Source of the DNA: an uncultured Spirochaetales bacterium
GTDB lineage: Bacteria; Spirochaetota; Spirochaetia; Sphaerochaetales; Sphaerochaetaceae
Length of the DNA: 34,693 nucleotides
Assembly (NCBI GenBank): GCA_949285785.1
Contig: CASEAG010000023.1
Span: 1 to 34,693, forward strand
Direction of reading: 5' to 3'
Below, piece after piece: positions 17,051-24,869 of the stretch. The notes beneath the pieces were generated by a model. It worked only from the letters and a program-made list of their open reading frames with translations, made no database searches and was not told the origin of the DNA. The stretch's first letter is position 1. Each line of letters begins with the position of its first letter. The position numbers and the translations under genes are program-made.

Positions 17051-18022
17051 TCAATGTGGTTCGTCTTCCGTCAGCAGGGAAAGGGCCTTTTCGTAGTCCT
17101 GTCTTGAGGATGCGCTGTTGATCAGGGCCTTGGCCTGTCCGGCCCCTCTGGTCCCCTTGACGTAATGGACCGCATGCTTTCTCATGTCGCGCATGGCGAC
17201 CTGGATGCCGAATGCCTCGACCATATAGTCCAGATGCCTGAGCATGGTCGCGGTCCTCTCCTCCAGCGAAGGCGTCCAGACCTCTCCCGTCTGCAGCTTG
17301 AGCGCCTGGGTGAATATGAAGGGGTTGCCCATGGCTCCTCGGGCGATCATCACCCCGTCGCATCCGGTCTGGGCCATGACGTCTATGGCGTCCTGTGCGC
17401 TGAAGATGTCGCCGGATGCGAATATCCTGACATCGCGATCCTGGAACTTCTCCTTCAGCCTTGCGATGTGGCTCCAGTCCGCCTTGCCGCTGTAGCCCTG
17501 GCTTCTGGTCCGGGCGTGGAGCGTCAGCATCCAGGCCCCCGCATCGGCGGCGGCGTCCGCCACATCCATGTAGTTGATCGACGACGAGTCCCAGCCCAGC
17601 CGGAACTTCACGCTGACAGGGCAGGGGGTGTTGCGCACTAGATGGTCGACTATCCTGAATATCTCGTCCGGCTTCTTCATCAGGGCGCTTCCCGCACCTG
17701 TCTTCACCACTTTGCCGACAGGACAGCCGCAGTTTATGTCGATCATGTCCGGAGCGTACTCCATCAGCCTGTCCACACAGCGGCGGAACGGGTCCAGGGA
17801 AGGGCCGAACAGCTGGGCGATGAGCGTCTGCTCGCCATCAAAACGGGTCAACAGCGATTCCGTGTTGCGGCTGTCCCTTGCAAGGCCCTCGGCGCTTATC
17901 ATCTCCGTGACCGCACCGCCGCAGCCCCACTCATGTGCGATCCGGCGGAACGGGGCGTCCGTGTAGCCGGCAAGCGGCGCGAGGAAGAACGGGGATGTGA
18001 AGGTCGAAGGCTTTGGCATCAT
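17051..18022 (-). CDS. dus: tRNA-dihydrouridine synthase
   Basis: FMN-dependent enzyme that reduces uridines in the tRNA D-loop. The 323-residue TIM-barrel protein shows FLAPLAGYTDAPFRRIA near 13-29, DINCGCPVGKVVKTGAGSALM from about 95 with the catalytic Cys100, VKFRLGWD, and the flavin-binding FASGDIFSAQDA and GVMIARGAMGNPF motifs. It is closest in feel to the DusB type; the exact target uridine cannot be told. Two ATGs are adjacent at the start, and the first lies six bases after a -10 box. It diverges from ricT. Confidence 0.92.
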   Translation of the reverse strand: MMPKPSTFTSPFFLAPLAGYTDAPFRRIAHEWGCGGAVTEMISAEGLARDSRNTESLLTRFDGEQTLIAQLFGPSLDPFRRCVDRLMEYAPDMIDINCGCPVGKVVKTGAGSALMKKPDEIFRIVDHLVRNTPCPVSVKFRLGWDSSSINYMDVADAAADAGAWMLTLHARTRSQGYSGKADWSHIARLKEKFQDRDVRIFASGDIFSAQDAIDVMAQTGCDGVMIARGAMGNPFIFTQALKLQTGEVWTPSLEERTATMLRHLDYMVEAFGIQVAMRDMRKHAVHYVKGTRGAGQAKALINSASSRQDYEKALSLLTEDEPH

Positions 18023-18028
18023 AGGCGC

Positions 18029-18057
18029 CTTCTAGCAGAAAACGCCTCCCGTGTAAA
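18029..18057 (-). promoter_or_regulatory. Promoter of dus
   Basis: On the minus strand: TTTACA (18057-18052), a 17-bp spacer and TAGAAG (18034-18029). Only six bases lie between the -10 and the ATG at 18022, predicting a leaderless message. AAGG overlaps the -10 and so probably is not transcribed. Confidence 0.7.
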
Positions 18058-18060
18058 GCC

Positions 18061-18089
18061 TTGCAAGCAAGGTGCGCTTGTGCTAAGGT
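18061..18089 (+). promoter_or_regulatory. Candidate promoter of ricT
   Basis: TTGCAA at 18061-18066, a 17-bp spacer and TAAGGT at 18084-18089. The ATG at 18098 follows after eight bases, so any leader is at most a few nucleotides. Its -35 lies three bases from that of the divergent dus promoter. Confidence 0.5.
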
Positions 18090-18097
18090 TTTCGCAC

Positions 18098-19141
18098 ATG
18101 GGCAAGAAGAAAGAGTACAGAGGGGATGAATACGCATACGTATATGTCGTTAAGAACCCTTCTTATAACGATATATGTCTGGTGGCCTGGGACAGCGTGC
18201 TGTATGCCGGCACTCCTGTCGTGTACGACACCAGATTCGGCCTGGATCTCGGCTTCATCGTGGCCCCGGCTCCTCAGCCTGACGAACGTTATCAGAGTGG
18301 AGATGCCGAGATCAGGGGTGCCTGCCTGCATTTCGGTTCCATGGAAGATGAGACGGTGGAGGACGATGACGATCCCTCCAGGCCCGAAGTGCATCAGTGC
18401 GAATACTGCATGGGATGCCAGATCTCCAAGGAGCCGCGCAAGGTCCGGGTGACCGGCAACGTCACCTGGTTGGATCATCTGGCCACTCCGTCGGAGATGG
18501 CACGGTACAACGAGAACAGCGCAAAGGAGGAGAGCGCCCTTGTCGTGTGCCGCGAGAAGATCGCGAAGCACAGACTGAACATGAAGCTCATCACCACGCA
18601 TTTCCTCCTGGGCGAGAGCAAGGTCGTGTTCTTCTTCACGGCCGATGAACGCGTCGACTTCCGCGATCTTGTGAAGGATCTGGTGTCCGTGTTCAAGATG
18701 CGCATCGAGTTGCGCCAGGTCGGCGTCAGGGACGAGAGCCGCCTGATCGGCGGTCTGTCCGTCTGCGGGCGTGACTACTGCTGCCATTCGATCACGGACA
18801 AGATGCAGCCGGTCTCAATAAAGATGGCCAAGGAGCAGAACCTCTCCCTCAACTCGATGAAGATCTCCGGGCCGTGCGGCAGACTGCTGTGCTGCCTCGC
18901 ATACGAGTACGACTACTATGTCGAGGAGAAGTCGCGCATGCCCAGCGAGGGCTCCCGCATCAGGATCGACCATGAGCTGTGGAAGGTGAGCGAGGTTAAC
19001 ATCCTCTCCAGACAGGTCATGCTGACCGCCAGTGAGAACCGCACGCTCTATGTCCCGTTCGACGAGTTCTACCTGGATCCCGACGAGGGCAGATGGTGCA
19101 TAGACGAGGACTATCTGGAGGAGCTTTTCAGCTCTGAATGA
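18098..19141 (+). CDS. ricT: PSP1-domain protein, RicT (YaaT) homologue
   Basis: RicT is part of the RicA-RicF-RicT complex, which in Bacillus binds Fe-S clusters and directs RNase Y maturation of operon mRNAs. The 347-residue protein contains the PSP1 core (THFLLGESKVVFFFTADERV, FKMRIELRQVGVRDE, KMAKEQNLSLNSMKISG) and the two conserved cysteine motifs, CGRDYCC (Cys223/228/229) and CGRLLCC (Cys260/265/266). An added CxxCxxC cluster (Cys101, 104, 107) precedes the core. The frame is open far upstream, but that stretch is dus in antisense; the ATG at 18098 fits the homologues and the promoter. RicA and RicF are not in the window. Confidence 0.9.
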   Translation: MGKKKEYRGDEYAYVYVVKNPSYNDICLVAWDSVLYAGTPVVYDTRFGLDLGFIVAPAPQPDERYQSGDAEIRGACLHFGSMEDETVEDDDDPSRPEVHQCEYCMGCQISKEPRKVRVTGNVTWLDHLATPSEMARYNENSAKEESALVVCREKIAKHRLNMKLITTHFLLGESKVVFFFTADERVDFRDLVKDLVSVFKMRIELRQVGVRDESRLIGGLSVCGRDYCCHSITDKMQPVSIKMAKEQNLSLNSMKISGPCGRLLCCLAYEYDYYVEEKSRMPSEGSRIRIDHELWKVSEVNILSRQVMLTASENRTLYVPFDEFYLDPDEGRWCIDEDYLEELFSSE

Positions 19142-19149
19142 GGGCTTTC

Positions 19150-19198
19150 GGATTTAGTAAATCCCTGTATTGACCGAACTTATGCTTTATGTTAGTTT
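19150..19198 (+). promoter_or_regulatory. Promoter of rpsT with adjacent palindrome
   Basis: TTGACC at 19170-19175, a 17-bp spacer and TAGTTT at 19193-19198. A small dyad, GGATTT/AAATCC (19150-19164), ends five bases before the -35 and resembles the palindrome in front of the rny promoter. The dyad could also be a weak terminator for ricT, but it lacks a T-tract. Confidence 0.65.
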
Positions 19199-19206
19199 AG
19201 GTAGTC

Positions 19207-19224
19207 GCCGGTCTGGGAACCGGC
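19207..19224 (+). promoter_or_regulatory. Stem-loop in the rpsT leader
   Basis: GCCGGT (19207-19212) pairs with ACCGGC (19219-19224) around CTGGGA. It would lie at the very 5' end of the roughly 70-nt rpsT leader. It could stabilise the message or take part in S20 feedback; neither is shown. Confidence 0.45.
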
Positions 19225-19274
19225 TATCATCAACACTTATCGCAATTGCAAGATAGCATAGACGGAGGAATAGC

Positions 19275-19535
19275 GTGTCTAACAAGTCAGCTGAGAAAAG
19301 AGAGCGCCAGAACGCAAAGCGCAGAATGCACAACCGCATGGCCAAGAGCACTGTGCGCACGGCGATCAAGAAGTTCAATGCAGCGGTCGCTGCCGGTGAC
19401 AAGGCCAAGGCCCAGGAGACCATGGCGCTTAGCTTCAAGCTTCTCGATACCGCCGCAGGAAACGGTGTCCTTCACAGGAACACGGCGAGCAGAAAGAAGT
19501 CCCGCATGTACAAGGCCTTTGCAAAGCTTGCCTGA
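19275..19535 (+). CDS. rpsT: 30S ribosomal protein S20 (bS20)
   Basis: Primary 16S rRNA-binding protein. The 86-residue basic product begins MSNKSAEKRERQNAKRRMHNRMAKS and has the late motif NTASRKKSRMYKAFAKL typical of bS20. It starts with GTG, preceded by a strong CGGAGGAATAGC site; E. coli rpsT also uses a non-ATG start, as part of its autoregulation. The HU/IHF gene follows 25 bp after the stop. Confidence 0.95.
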   Translation: MSNKSAEKRERQNAKRRMHNRMAKSTVRTAIKKFNAAVAAGDKAKAQETMALSFKLLDTAAGNGVLHRNTASRKKSRMYKAFAKLA

Positions 19536-19560
19536 GACCGTCGGTTCATTGGAGTACGAT

Positions 19561-19875
19561 ATGGAAGAAAAACTCACAAAGGCTCTGGTCATAGAGAGCC
19601 TGCACAACAAGCTCGGTTTCTCCCGTAACGATATCCATGAGATCATCGACGAGCTGCTTGACGAGATCAAGGATGCGCTCAAGGCGGACAGGAGTGTCGA
19701 GCTCAGAGGTTTCGGAACATTCGAGGTCAAGACGAGAAAGGGCCGCGAGAGCGCCCGCAATCCCAAGACCGGGGTCGTCTGTCCTGTCGCGACGCATGGC
19801 GTAGCCGTGTTCCGTCCCGGCAAGGAGCTCAAGGATGCCGTGTGGGGCATCAAGACAGCGGATTCGCTGAAGTGA
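19561..19875 (+). CDS. HU/IHF-family DNA-binding protein
   Basis: Small DNA-bending nucleoid protein. The 104-residue product has the alpha-helical N-terminal half (KALVIESLHNKLGFSRNDIHEIIDELLDEI), the beta-arm start VELRGFGTFEVKTRKGRESARNPKTG, and the closing FRPGKELKDAV. The RNPKTG segment is at the arm tip, where the DNA-intercalating proline normally sits. TTGGAG precedes the ATG. The arm sequence (VVCPVATHGVAV) has features of both HU and IHF, so no symbol is assigned. It lies between rpsT and lnt and overlaps the possible GTG start of lnt. Confidence 0.93.
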   Translation: MEEKLTKALVIESLHNKLGFSRNDIHEIIDELLDEIKDALKADRSVELRGFGTFEVKTRKGRESARNPKTGVVCPVATHGVAVFRPGKELKDAVWGIKTADSLK

Positions 19876-19880
19876 GACAC

Positions 19881-21575
19881 ATGGAACATCCGGGTACTCG
19901 ATTGAGAGACTGGTATGCGAAGAGGGGCCTCAGGACATATTGTTCTGAGGTCCTCGTCTTGCTTGTGGCCTCGTTCGTGCTTTCTCTTGCCTTCCCCGGC
20001 TTCTTGACCGAGAAGGGCTGGGGGTGGATCGCATTCTTCGCCCTGATCCCCGTCTTCGCGGTGATCAGAAACACCAGCTGGAAGGCCGTGTGGGCCTACG
20101 GCTTCCTCTTCGGAGTGGCCTTCTACTGCTTCTTCAACTACTGGCTCCCAGGCTTCCATCCCGGGGCAATATACATCGTCACGATTATAAAGGGCGGGGA
20201 GATGGTGCTGCTTTTCCTGGCGCTGAAGCTTGCCGTCAGTGCTTTCGGCCGCCACGGATATGTCGCCCAGGCCCTGATCTGGGCTTCCTATGCCTTTCTT
20301 GCGCAGAGCTGGTTCGCCGGATATCCATATGGAACCATCTGCTATGCGCTGTACGACTATCTTCCCCTGATACAGATCGCCGACATCACGGGCATCTGGG
20401 GCATAATCATCATGATGATTCTGCCACAGGCCTGGGCCGGCTGGTATGTCGCCGGACTTCTGCGTGGAGAGGATGCGTCCTTCCTGCACTATGTTAGAAG
20501 GTCTCTTGTCTTCCTGGCCGTCTATGTCGTGCTCTTCGCTCTCTGGCTCGGCTATGGCTTCTGGCAGCTTTCCGTCCAGAGCGACAGGCAGCCGGACAGG
20601 ATCTGGCGTGTCGCGACCGTCCAGCATAACCACGATTCCTGGGAAGGCGGCTATCAGACGTATCTGAGGAACTTCAACAACCTGCGTCGTCTCTCCCTCG
20701 AGGCGCTCAGAGCCGATCCCGACATCGTCGTGTGGTCCGAGACCGCCTTCGTCCCATCCGTCGACTGGCACATGAACTATTCCTATGAAGGTGCCGGCAA
20801 CACGATCGGCAACGAGGAGACCGCCGAGCTCGTAAGACGTTTCGTGTCCTTCGCCGAGGAGCTGGGCAAGCCGCTTGTGACCGGCAATCCGCGCGGGGTG
20901 CTTGCAGACGAGTCCAGACCGCCCATCGACCAGGTCACAGGCGAGCTCAACCGAATCGACTACAACACCGTGATCCTCTTCGACGACGGCACGATCAAGG
21001 AGAGCTACGCAAAACAGCATCTCGTGCCATTCACGGAGCACTTCCCATATCAGAAGCAGCTGCCATGGCTGTACGACATACTCGTATCGCTCGACTACAA
21101 CTGGTGGCTGCAGGGTGATGAACCTGTCGTCTTCGAATCCGGCGGAGTGCACTTCTCGACCCCGATCTGCTATGAGGACACGTTCGGAGACATCAATGCC
21201 GAATTCGTGCGCGAAGGAGCCGACGTCATTGTCAACATGACCAACGACAGGTGGTCCGGCTGCGCCGAGGCGGCGTTCCAGCATGCCTGCATCGCCGTCT
21301 TCCGCTCCGTCGAGACGCGCAAGACCATGGTCCGCAGCACCAACAGCGGCTACACATGCATGATCACCCCCTCGGGTGGGATCGTCGACCCGGTGGACCA
21401 GTTCCGCATGACCTGGCACATCTACGACGTGCCTGTCTACGAGACCCATGACGCGTCGGACCTCACGTTCTACGTGACCCATACCGACCTGTTCGCATAC
21501 ATCTCCATCGCCATGTCCGCCATCGCCCTAGCTGCAGGACTGGTGGTCGTCATCGTCAGGAAGGTCAGACGATGA
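19881..21575 (+). CDS. lnt: Apolipoprotein N-acyltransferase
   Basis: Inner-membrane enzyme that adds the third acyl chain to lipoproteins, which implies a diderm envelope. The 564-residue protein has six or so N-terminal membrane helices, then a periplasmic nitrilase domain with the catalytic triad Glu287 (VWSETAF), Lys378 (SYAKQHLVPFTE) and Cys430 (TPICYEDTF), and a final membrane helix at about 535-560. The start is uncertain: ATG at 19881 gives a natural N-terminus, but an in-frame GTG at 19872 overlaps the HU stop (GTGA), and ATG 19842 lies inside the HU gene. The cinA start overlaps its stop. Confidence 0.92.
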   Translation: MEHPGTRLRDWYAKRGLRTYCSEVLVLLVASFVLSLAFPGFLTEKGWGWIAFFALIPVFAVIRNTSWKAVWAYGFLFGVAFYCFFNYWLPGFHPGAIYIVTIIKGGEMVLLFLALKLAVSAFGRHGYVAQALIWASYAFLAQSWFAGYPYGTICYALYDYLPLIQIADITGIWGIIIMMILPQAWAGWYVAGLLRGEDASFLHYVRRSLVFLAVYVVLFALWLGYGFWQLSVQSDRQPDRIWRVATVQHNHDSWEGGYQTYLRNFNNLRRLSLEALRADPDIVVWSETAFVPSVDWHMNYSYEGAGNTIGNEETAELVRRFVSFAEELGKPLVTGNPRGVLADESRPPIDQVTGELNRIDYNTVILFDDGTIKESYAKQHLVPFTEHFPYQKQLPWLYDILVSLDYNWWLQGDEPVVFESGGVHFSTPICYEDTFGDINAEFVREGADVIVNMTNDRWSGCAEAAFQHACIAVFRSVETRKTMVRSTNSGYTCMITPSGGIVDPVDQFRMTWHIYDVPVYETHDASDLTFYVTHTDLFAYISIAMSAIALAAGLVVVIVRKVRR

Positions 21576-22819
21576 TAGGATCCGCCGCGCTCATAATCAT
21601 CGGCAGCGAGCTCACGCGTGGCATCATCCAGGACCGTCATGGGCAGCTCGTGTCCCGTGCCGTCAGCTCGTTGGGCATACACATGTCGCAGATCGTCGCC
21701 ATACCGGACGACGGTTCGATAGGCTCCATCCTCTCGGCGATCGTCCGCAAGAACGACCTGGTCGTGATCACGGGCGGTCTGGGGCCGACCAGCGACGACA
21801 TGACGAGGCAGTGCATCGCCGATGTGGCGGCAGCCCCTCTCGAGCGCGACGAGGAGTGCTGGAAGGATCTGTACGGACGTATCGGCGACAGGATATACGG
21901 CGCCAACGAGAAGCAGACGCTCATCCCCAGGGGCTTTGTCAGAATCAGGAACGCCAACGGCACTGCGGACGGCTTCTACGGCTACTGCCCGTCAGGCTGC
22001 CTCGTCGTCTCCCTTCCGGGACCTCCCGGAGAGATGCAGCCCATGTTCGAGCAGGTCGTCGTACCGCTGCTGTCCCGGCTGTCGGGGCATGGCGAGGTCG
22101 TCAGGAGGGAATACACGTCGTTCATCACCGCGGAGGCGAAGCTGGAGGAGCTCACGCAGCGGATCGATCCGACCCTGACCTGGGCAACCAGGTTCCAGGA
22201 CTACAGGATCTCGCTCTATCTTTCCGGTGGCGACGATGCGGCCAAGGACCGGGCCATTGCCGCCTTGCGGCAGGCCTGCGGAAGGCGTCTCATAGCCGAC
22301 GGGGACACCAGCGCCCTCGATGAGCTTGTGAAGGTGCTGCGTGACCGTGGTCTCACGTTGTCCTGTGCCGAGAGCTGCACCGGAGGGCTTGCATCCGGGA
22401 TGCTCACGAGCCTTGCAGGTTCCTCGGACTACTTCCTCGGTTCCGTCGTAAGCTATTCCAACGGCGTGAAGGAGTCCGTCCTGGGTGTCGATCCCGGAAT
22501 CATCTCCACACATGGGGCGGTCAGCCAGGAGTGCGCGAGGGCGATGGCGGATGGCGTCATGGCTCTCACCGGCTCGGACTGCGCATTCTCCATAACAGGT
22601 GTGGCAGGACCTGCCGAGAGCGAGAGGAAGAAGGTCGGCACCGTCTGTTTCGCATTCGCGATGAAGGGCGGCCGGACACGTTCCCTCACGCTCCATTTCT
22701 CCTCGTGGGGGAGACAGAGCGTCAGGCGCAAGAGCGTGACGGGTGCACTGCTGCTCATGTGCTCGCACATCGAAGGCGAGGACGTGGAGCAGGTGGCTTC
22801 CACATGGGCCTACGCCTGA
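21572..22819 (+). CDS. cinA: CinA-family protein (nicotinamide-nucleotide amidase-like)
   Basis: Two-domain protein of 415 residues. The N-terminal molybdopterin-binding-like domain (SAALIIIGSELTRG, VVITGGLGPTSDDMTRQ) is linked in other bacteria to ADP-ribose pyrophosphatase activity. The C-terminal PncC domain (LSCAESCTGGLASGMLTSLAGSS, FSITGVAGP) deamidates nicotinamide mononucleotide in the pyridine-nucleotide salvage pathway. The usual GVAGPxGG motif reads GVAGPAESERKK here. The ATG overlaps the lnt stop (ATGA), so coupling is likely. The name comes from competence-induced CinA, but a role in competence is not implied. Confidence 0.92.
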   Translation: MIGSAALIIIGSELTRGIIQDRHGQLVSRAVSSLGIHMSQIVAIPDDGSIGSILSAIVRKNDLVVITGGLGPTSDDMTRQCIADVAAAPLERDEECWKDLYGRIGDRIYGANEKQTLIPRGFVRIRNANGTADGFYGYCPSGCLVVSLPGPPGEMQPMFEQVVVPLLSRLSGHGEVVRREYTSFITAEAKLEELTQRIDPTLTWATRFQDYRISLYLSGGDDAAKDRAIAALRQACGRRLIADGDTSALDELVKVLRDRGLTLSCAESCTGGLASGMLTSLAGSSDYFLGSVVSYSNGVKESVLGVDPGIISTHGAVSQECARAMADGVMALTGSDCAFSITGVAGPAESERKKVGTVCFAFAMKGGRTRSLTLHFSSWGRQSVRRKSVTGALLLMCSHIEGEDVEQVASTWAYA

Positions 22820-22822
22820 ATC

Positions 22823-22851
22823 TTGTCAAAAACGTTCAAAAAGGTTATTTT
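22823..22851 (+). promoter_or_regulatory. Promoter of rho
   Basis: TTGTCA at 22823-22828, a 17-bp spacer and TATTTT at 22846-22851. It begins three bases after the cinA stop. Transcription from about 22858 would give a leader of roughly 130 nt to the start chosen for rho. Confidence 0.75.
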
Positions 22852-22859
22852 CGTTAGTC

Positions 22860-22889
22860 ATGGAGCGCCGGGTGGCGTTCCGTATATGA
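22860..22889 (+). CDS. Possible nine-codon upstream ORF in the rho leader
   Basis: ATG at 22860 lies eight bases after the rho -10 and would begin at the predicted transcription start. It reads MERRVAFRI and ends in TGA, which overlaps an ATG at 22886 (ATGA). That ATG is in frame with rho. It could be a leaderless leader peptide coupled to a longer form of Rho, or chance. There is no independent support. Confidence 0.25.
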   Translation: MERRVAFRI

Positions 22890-22990
22890 AGATATCCAGA
22901 ACATCGTTATGCACTCCGGCGACCATTGACGGGCCGTGCGTGCAGGAAATGGAATCGCAATCTGAACGGATTTTGGAGTTTAACCGGATA

Positions 22991-24814
22991 ATGGCATCAG
23001 AAGAAATGCTCGAGAACGAGGGGCAGACGGAGGCGGCGGCCCAGGAAGGAGCCCGCAAGGTCCGTCTTGTCCGCAGAACCAGAAACGTCAAGGTGAAAGT
23101 CCGCAACGTCGGCGAAGCCGGCGAAGGCGAGGATACTGCCGGGCAGCCGGCACCTGCCGAGAAGCCGCGCAGGGGTAGACGTCCCAAGGCGACCCAGGCC
23201 TCGGTGGACGAGACCAGGAGCGAGGAGAGCGTACAGGCTACGGCACAGGACGCGCCGGCCGCAGAGACGGAGACGGATCCTTCGCAGGAGACGGCGCAGC
23301 CTGCGCCTGCCGCAACGGATGGTCCGCAGTCAGTTGCACCGGAGCCTCGTGAGGCGCGCCAGGACAGGAAAGGCAGATACGCATCCGCCTCCGGAGGCGG
23401 GAAATACCAGAAGAAGAACAGAAAGGGGGTTGAGAAGCAGAGCGAGCCGGCGATCGCCGATGTCAATCTCGACGAGAACCCCGATGCTCCCAGACTGTTC
23501 ATCTCCGACCTCACCGTCCTTCCTCTGGACACGCTCAGACATATGGCGAGGGAGAAGGGGATAGCCGAGGAGGTCATCCTCGACTGCCGCAAGCAGGACC
23601 TGATCCGCGAGATGGCGAAGCTGCATGCCTCCTCCGGTGGAGCCCTCATGACCGAGGGCGTGCTCGAGGTGATCTCCGACGGCTATGGCCTGATCCGCTA
23701 TGCGGTCAACAGCTACATCGGCGGAACGGAGGACGTGTACGTCTCGCACAGCATGATCAAGGCATGTGGCCTGAGGACCGGAGACACTGTGTTCGGGCAG
23801 GTCAGAAGCCCGCGTGACAGCGAGCGCTTCATAGCCATGACCCGGGTGCTGACTGTCAACGGACTGAGCCCGCAGGAGGCCAAGCTCCGCGTGCCGTTCG
23901 ACTCGCTCACGCCCCTTTTTCCGGACGAGAAGCTCCATCTGGAGTATCCGACGGATCCATCGAAGCCGGAGGACATGGATCTCTCGACCAGGGTCGTGGA
24001 CCTCTTCTGCCCGATCGGCAAGGGCCAGCGTTCCCTGATCGTCGCGCCTCCAAGGACTGGAAAGACCGTCCTGATGCAGAAGATCGCCAATGCAATCACG
24101 ACCAACCACCCCGAGGTCAAGCTGATCGTCCTTCTGGTCGACGAGAGGCCGGAGGAGGTCACCGACATGAGGCGCAATGTCAAGGCCGAGGTCGTGGCCA
24201 GCACCTTCGACGAGCAGGCGACCCGCCATGTGCAGGTCGCGGAGATGGTCATAGAGAAGGCCAAGAGGCTCGTCGAGCTCCACCAGGATGTCGTCATCCT
24301 CCTGGATTCGATCACGCGTCTTGCACGTGCATACAACCAGACGGTCCCCGCCAGCGGAAAGATCCTCTCCGGAGGTGTCGACTCCAATGCGCTGCACAAG
24401 CCGAAGAGGTTCTTCGGAGCTGCGAGGAACATCGAGAACGGTGGATCGCTGACCATCATCTCCACTGCGCTGATCGAGACCGGAAGCCGTATGGACGAGG
24501 TCATCTTCGAGGAGTTCAAGGGCACCGGCAACAACGAGATCGTCCTCGACAGGCGCATGGCCGACAGCCGCAAGTTCCCTGCCATCAACATCAAGAAGTC
24601 CGGAACGCGCCGTGACGACCTGCTTCTGACGAAGGACGAGATCGCAAGGCTGTGGCTGCTGCGCAACGCCGTGGCCAACATGGACGACAACGACATGTCC
24701 GTGTTCTTGATTGACAAGATGAGGAAAACCCACAATAATAAGGAGTTCCTGAGCTCCATGAGCATGAGTTCGGTCTCGGGCTCGTCGTTCACGGCAGGCT
24801 CATCGTTCAAATGA
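22991..24814 (+). CDS. rho: Transcription termination factor Rho
   Basis: RNA-dependent ATPase hexamer that ends transcription. With ATG 22991 the product is 607 residues. About 150 disordered residues, rich in Ala, Glu, Arg and Pro, come before the standard protein ([13 protein letters not shown]). The core has the RNA-binding OSB fold ([16 protein letters not shown]), Walker [11 protein letters not shown] near 352-361, Walker [15 protein letters not shown] near 434-447, the Q/R-loop regions and [11 protein letters not shown]; a Ser-rich tail ends the protein. The start is uncertain: in-frame ATGs at 22949 and 22886 would lengthen it. GGAG at 22975-22978 lies 12 bases before the chosen ATG. 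Confidence 0.95.
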   Translation: MASEEMLENEGQTEAAAQEGARKVRLVRRTRNVKVKVRNVGEAGEGEDTAGQPAPAEKPRRGRRPKATQASVDETRSEESVQATAQDAPAAETETDPSQETAQPAPAATDGPQSVAPEPREARQDRKGRYASASGGGKYQKKNRKGVEKQSEPAIADVNLDENPDAPRLFISDLTVLPLDTLRHMAREKGIAEEVILDCRKQDLIREMAKLHASSGGALMTEGVLEVISDGYGLIRYAVNSYIGGTEDVYVSHSMIKACGLRTGDTVFGQVRSPRDSERFIAMTRVLTVNGLSPQEAKLRVPFDSLTPLFPDEKLHLEYPTDPSKPEDMDLSTRVVDLFCPIGKGQRSLIVAPPRTGKTVLMQKIANAITTNHPEVKLIVLLVDERPEEVTDMRRNVKAEVVASTFDEQATRHVQVAEMVIEKAKRLVELHQDVVILLDSITRLARAYNQTVPASGKILSGGVDSNALHKPKRFFGAARNIENGGSLTIISTALIETGSRMDEVIFEEFKGTGNNEIVLDRRMADSRKFPAINIKKSGTRRDDLLLTKDEIARLWLLRNAVANMDDNDMSVFLIDKMRKTHNNKEFLSSMSMSSVSGSSFTAGSSFK

Positions 24815-24821
24815 CATTGTT

Positions 24822-24841
24822 CCGGCTGTGAAAGCAGCCGG
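24822..24841 (+). other. Stem-loop in the rho-rpmE spacer
   Basis: CCGGCTG (24822-24828) pairs perfectly with CAGCCGG (24835-24841) around TGAAAG. No T-tract follows, so it is probably not a terminator; it lies 12 bases before the rpmE ribosome-binding site. It may be a processing or stability element, or part of L31 control. Confidence 0.55.
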
Positions 24842-24869
24842 CATAGATACGCTAAGGAGAAGAATTGAA

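Noticed and set aside
17642-18097. Long N-terminal extension of RicT
   Set aside because: The stretch is dus read backwards. The promoter at 18061-18089 and homologue length support ATG 18098.
19287-21482. 731-codon open frame on the minus strand across rpsT, the HU gene and lnt
   Set aside because: It crosses three confirmed genes on the other strand and encodes low-complexity sequence without motifs.
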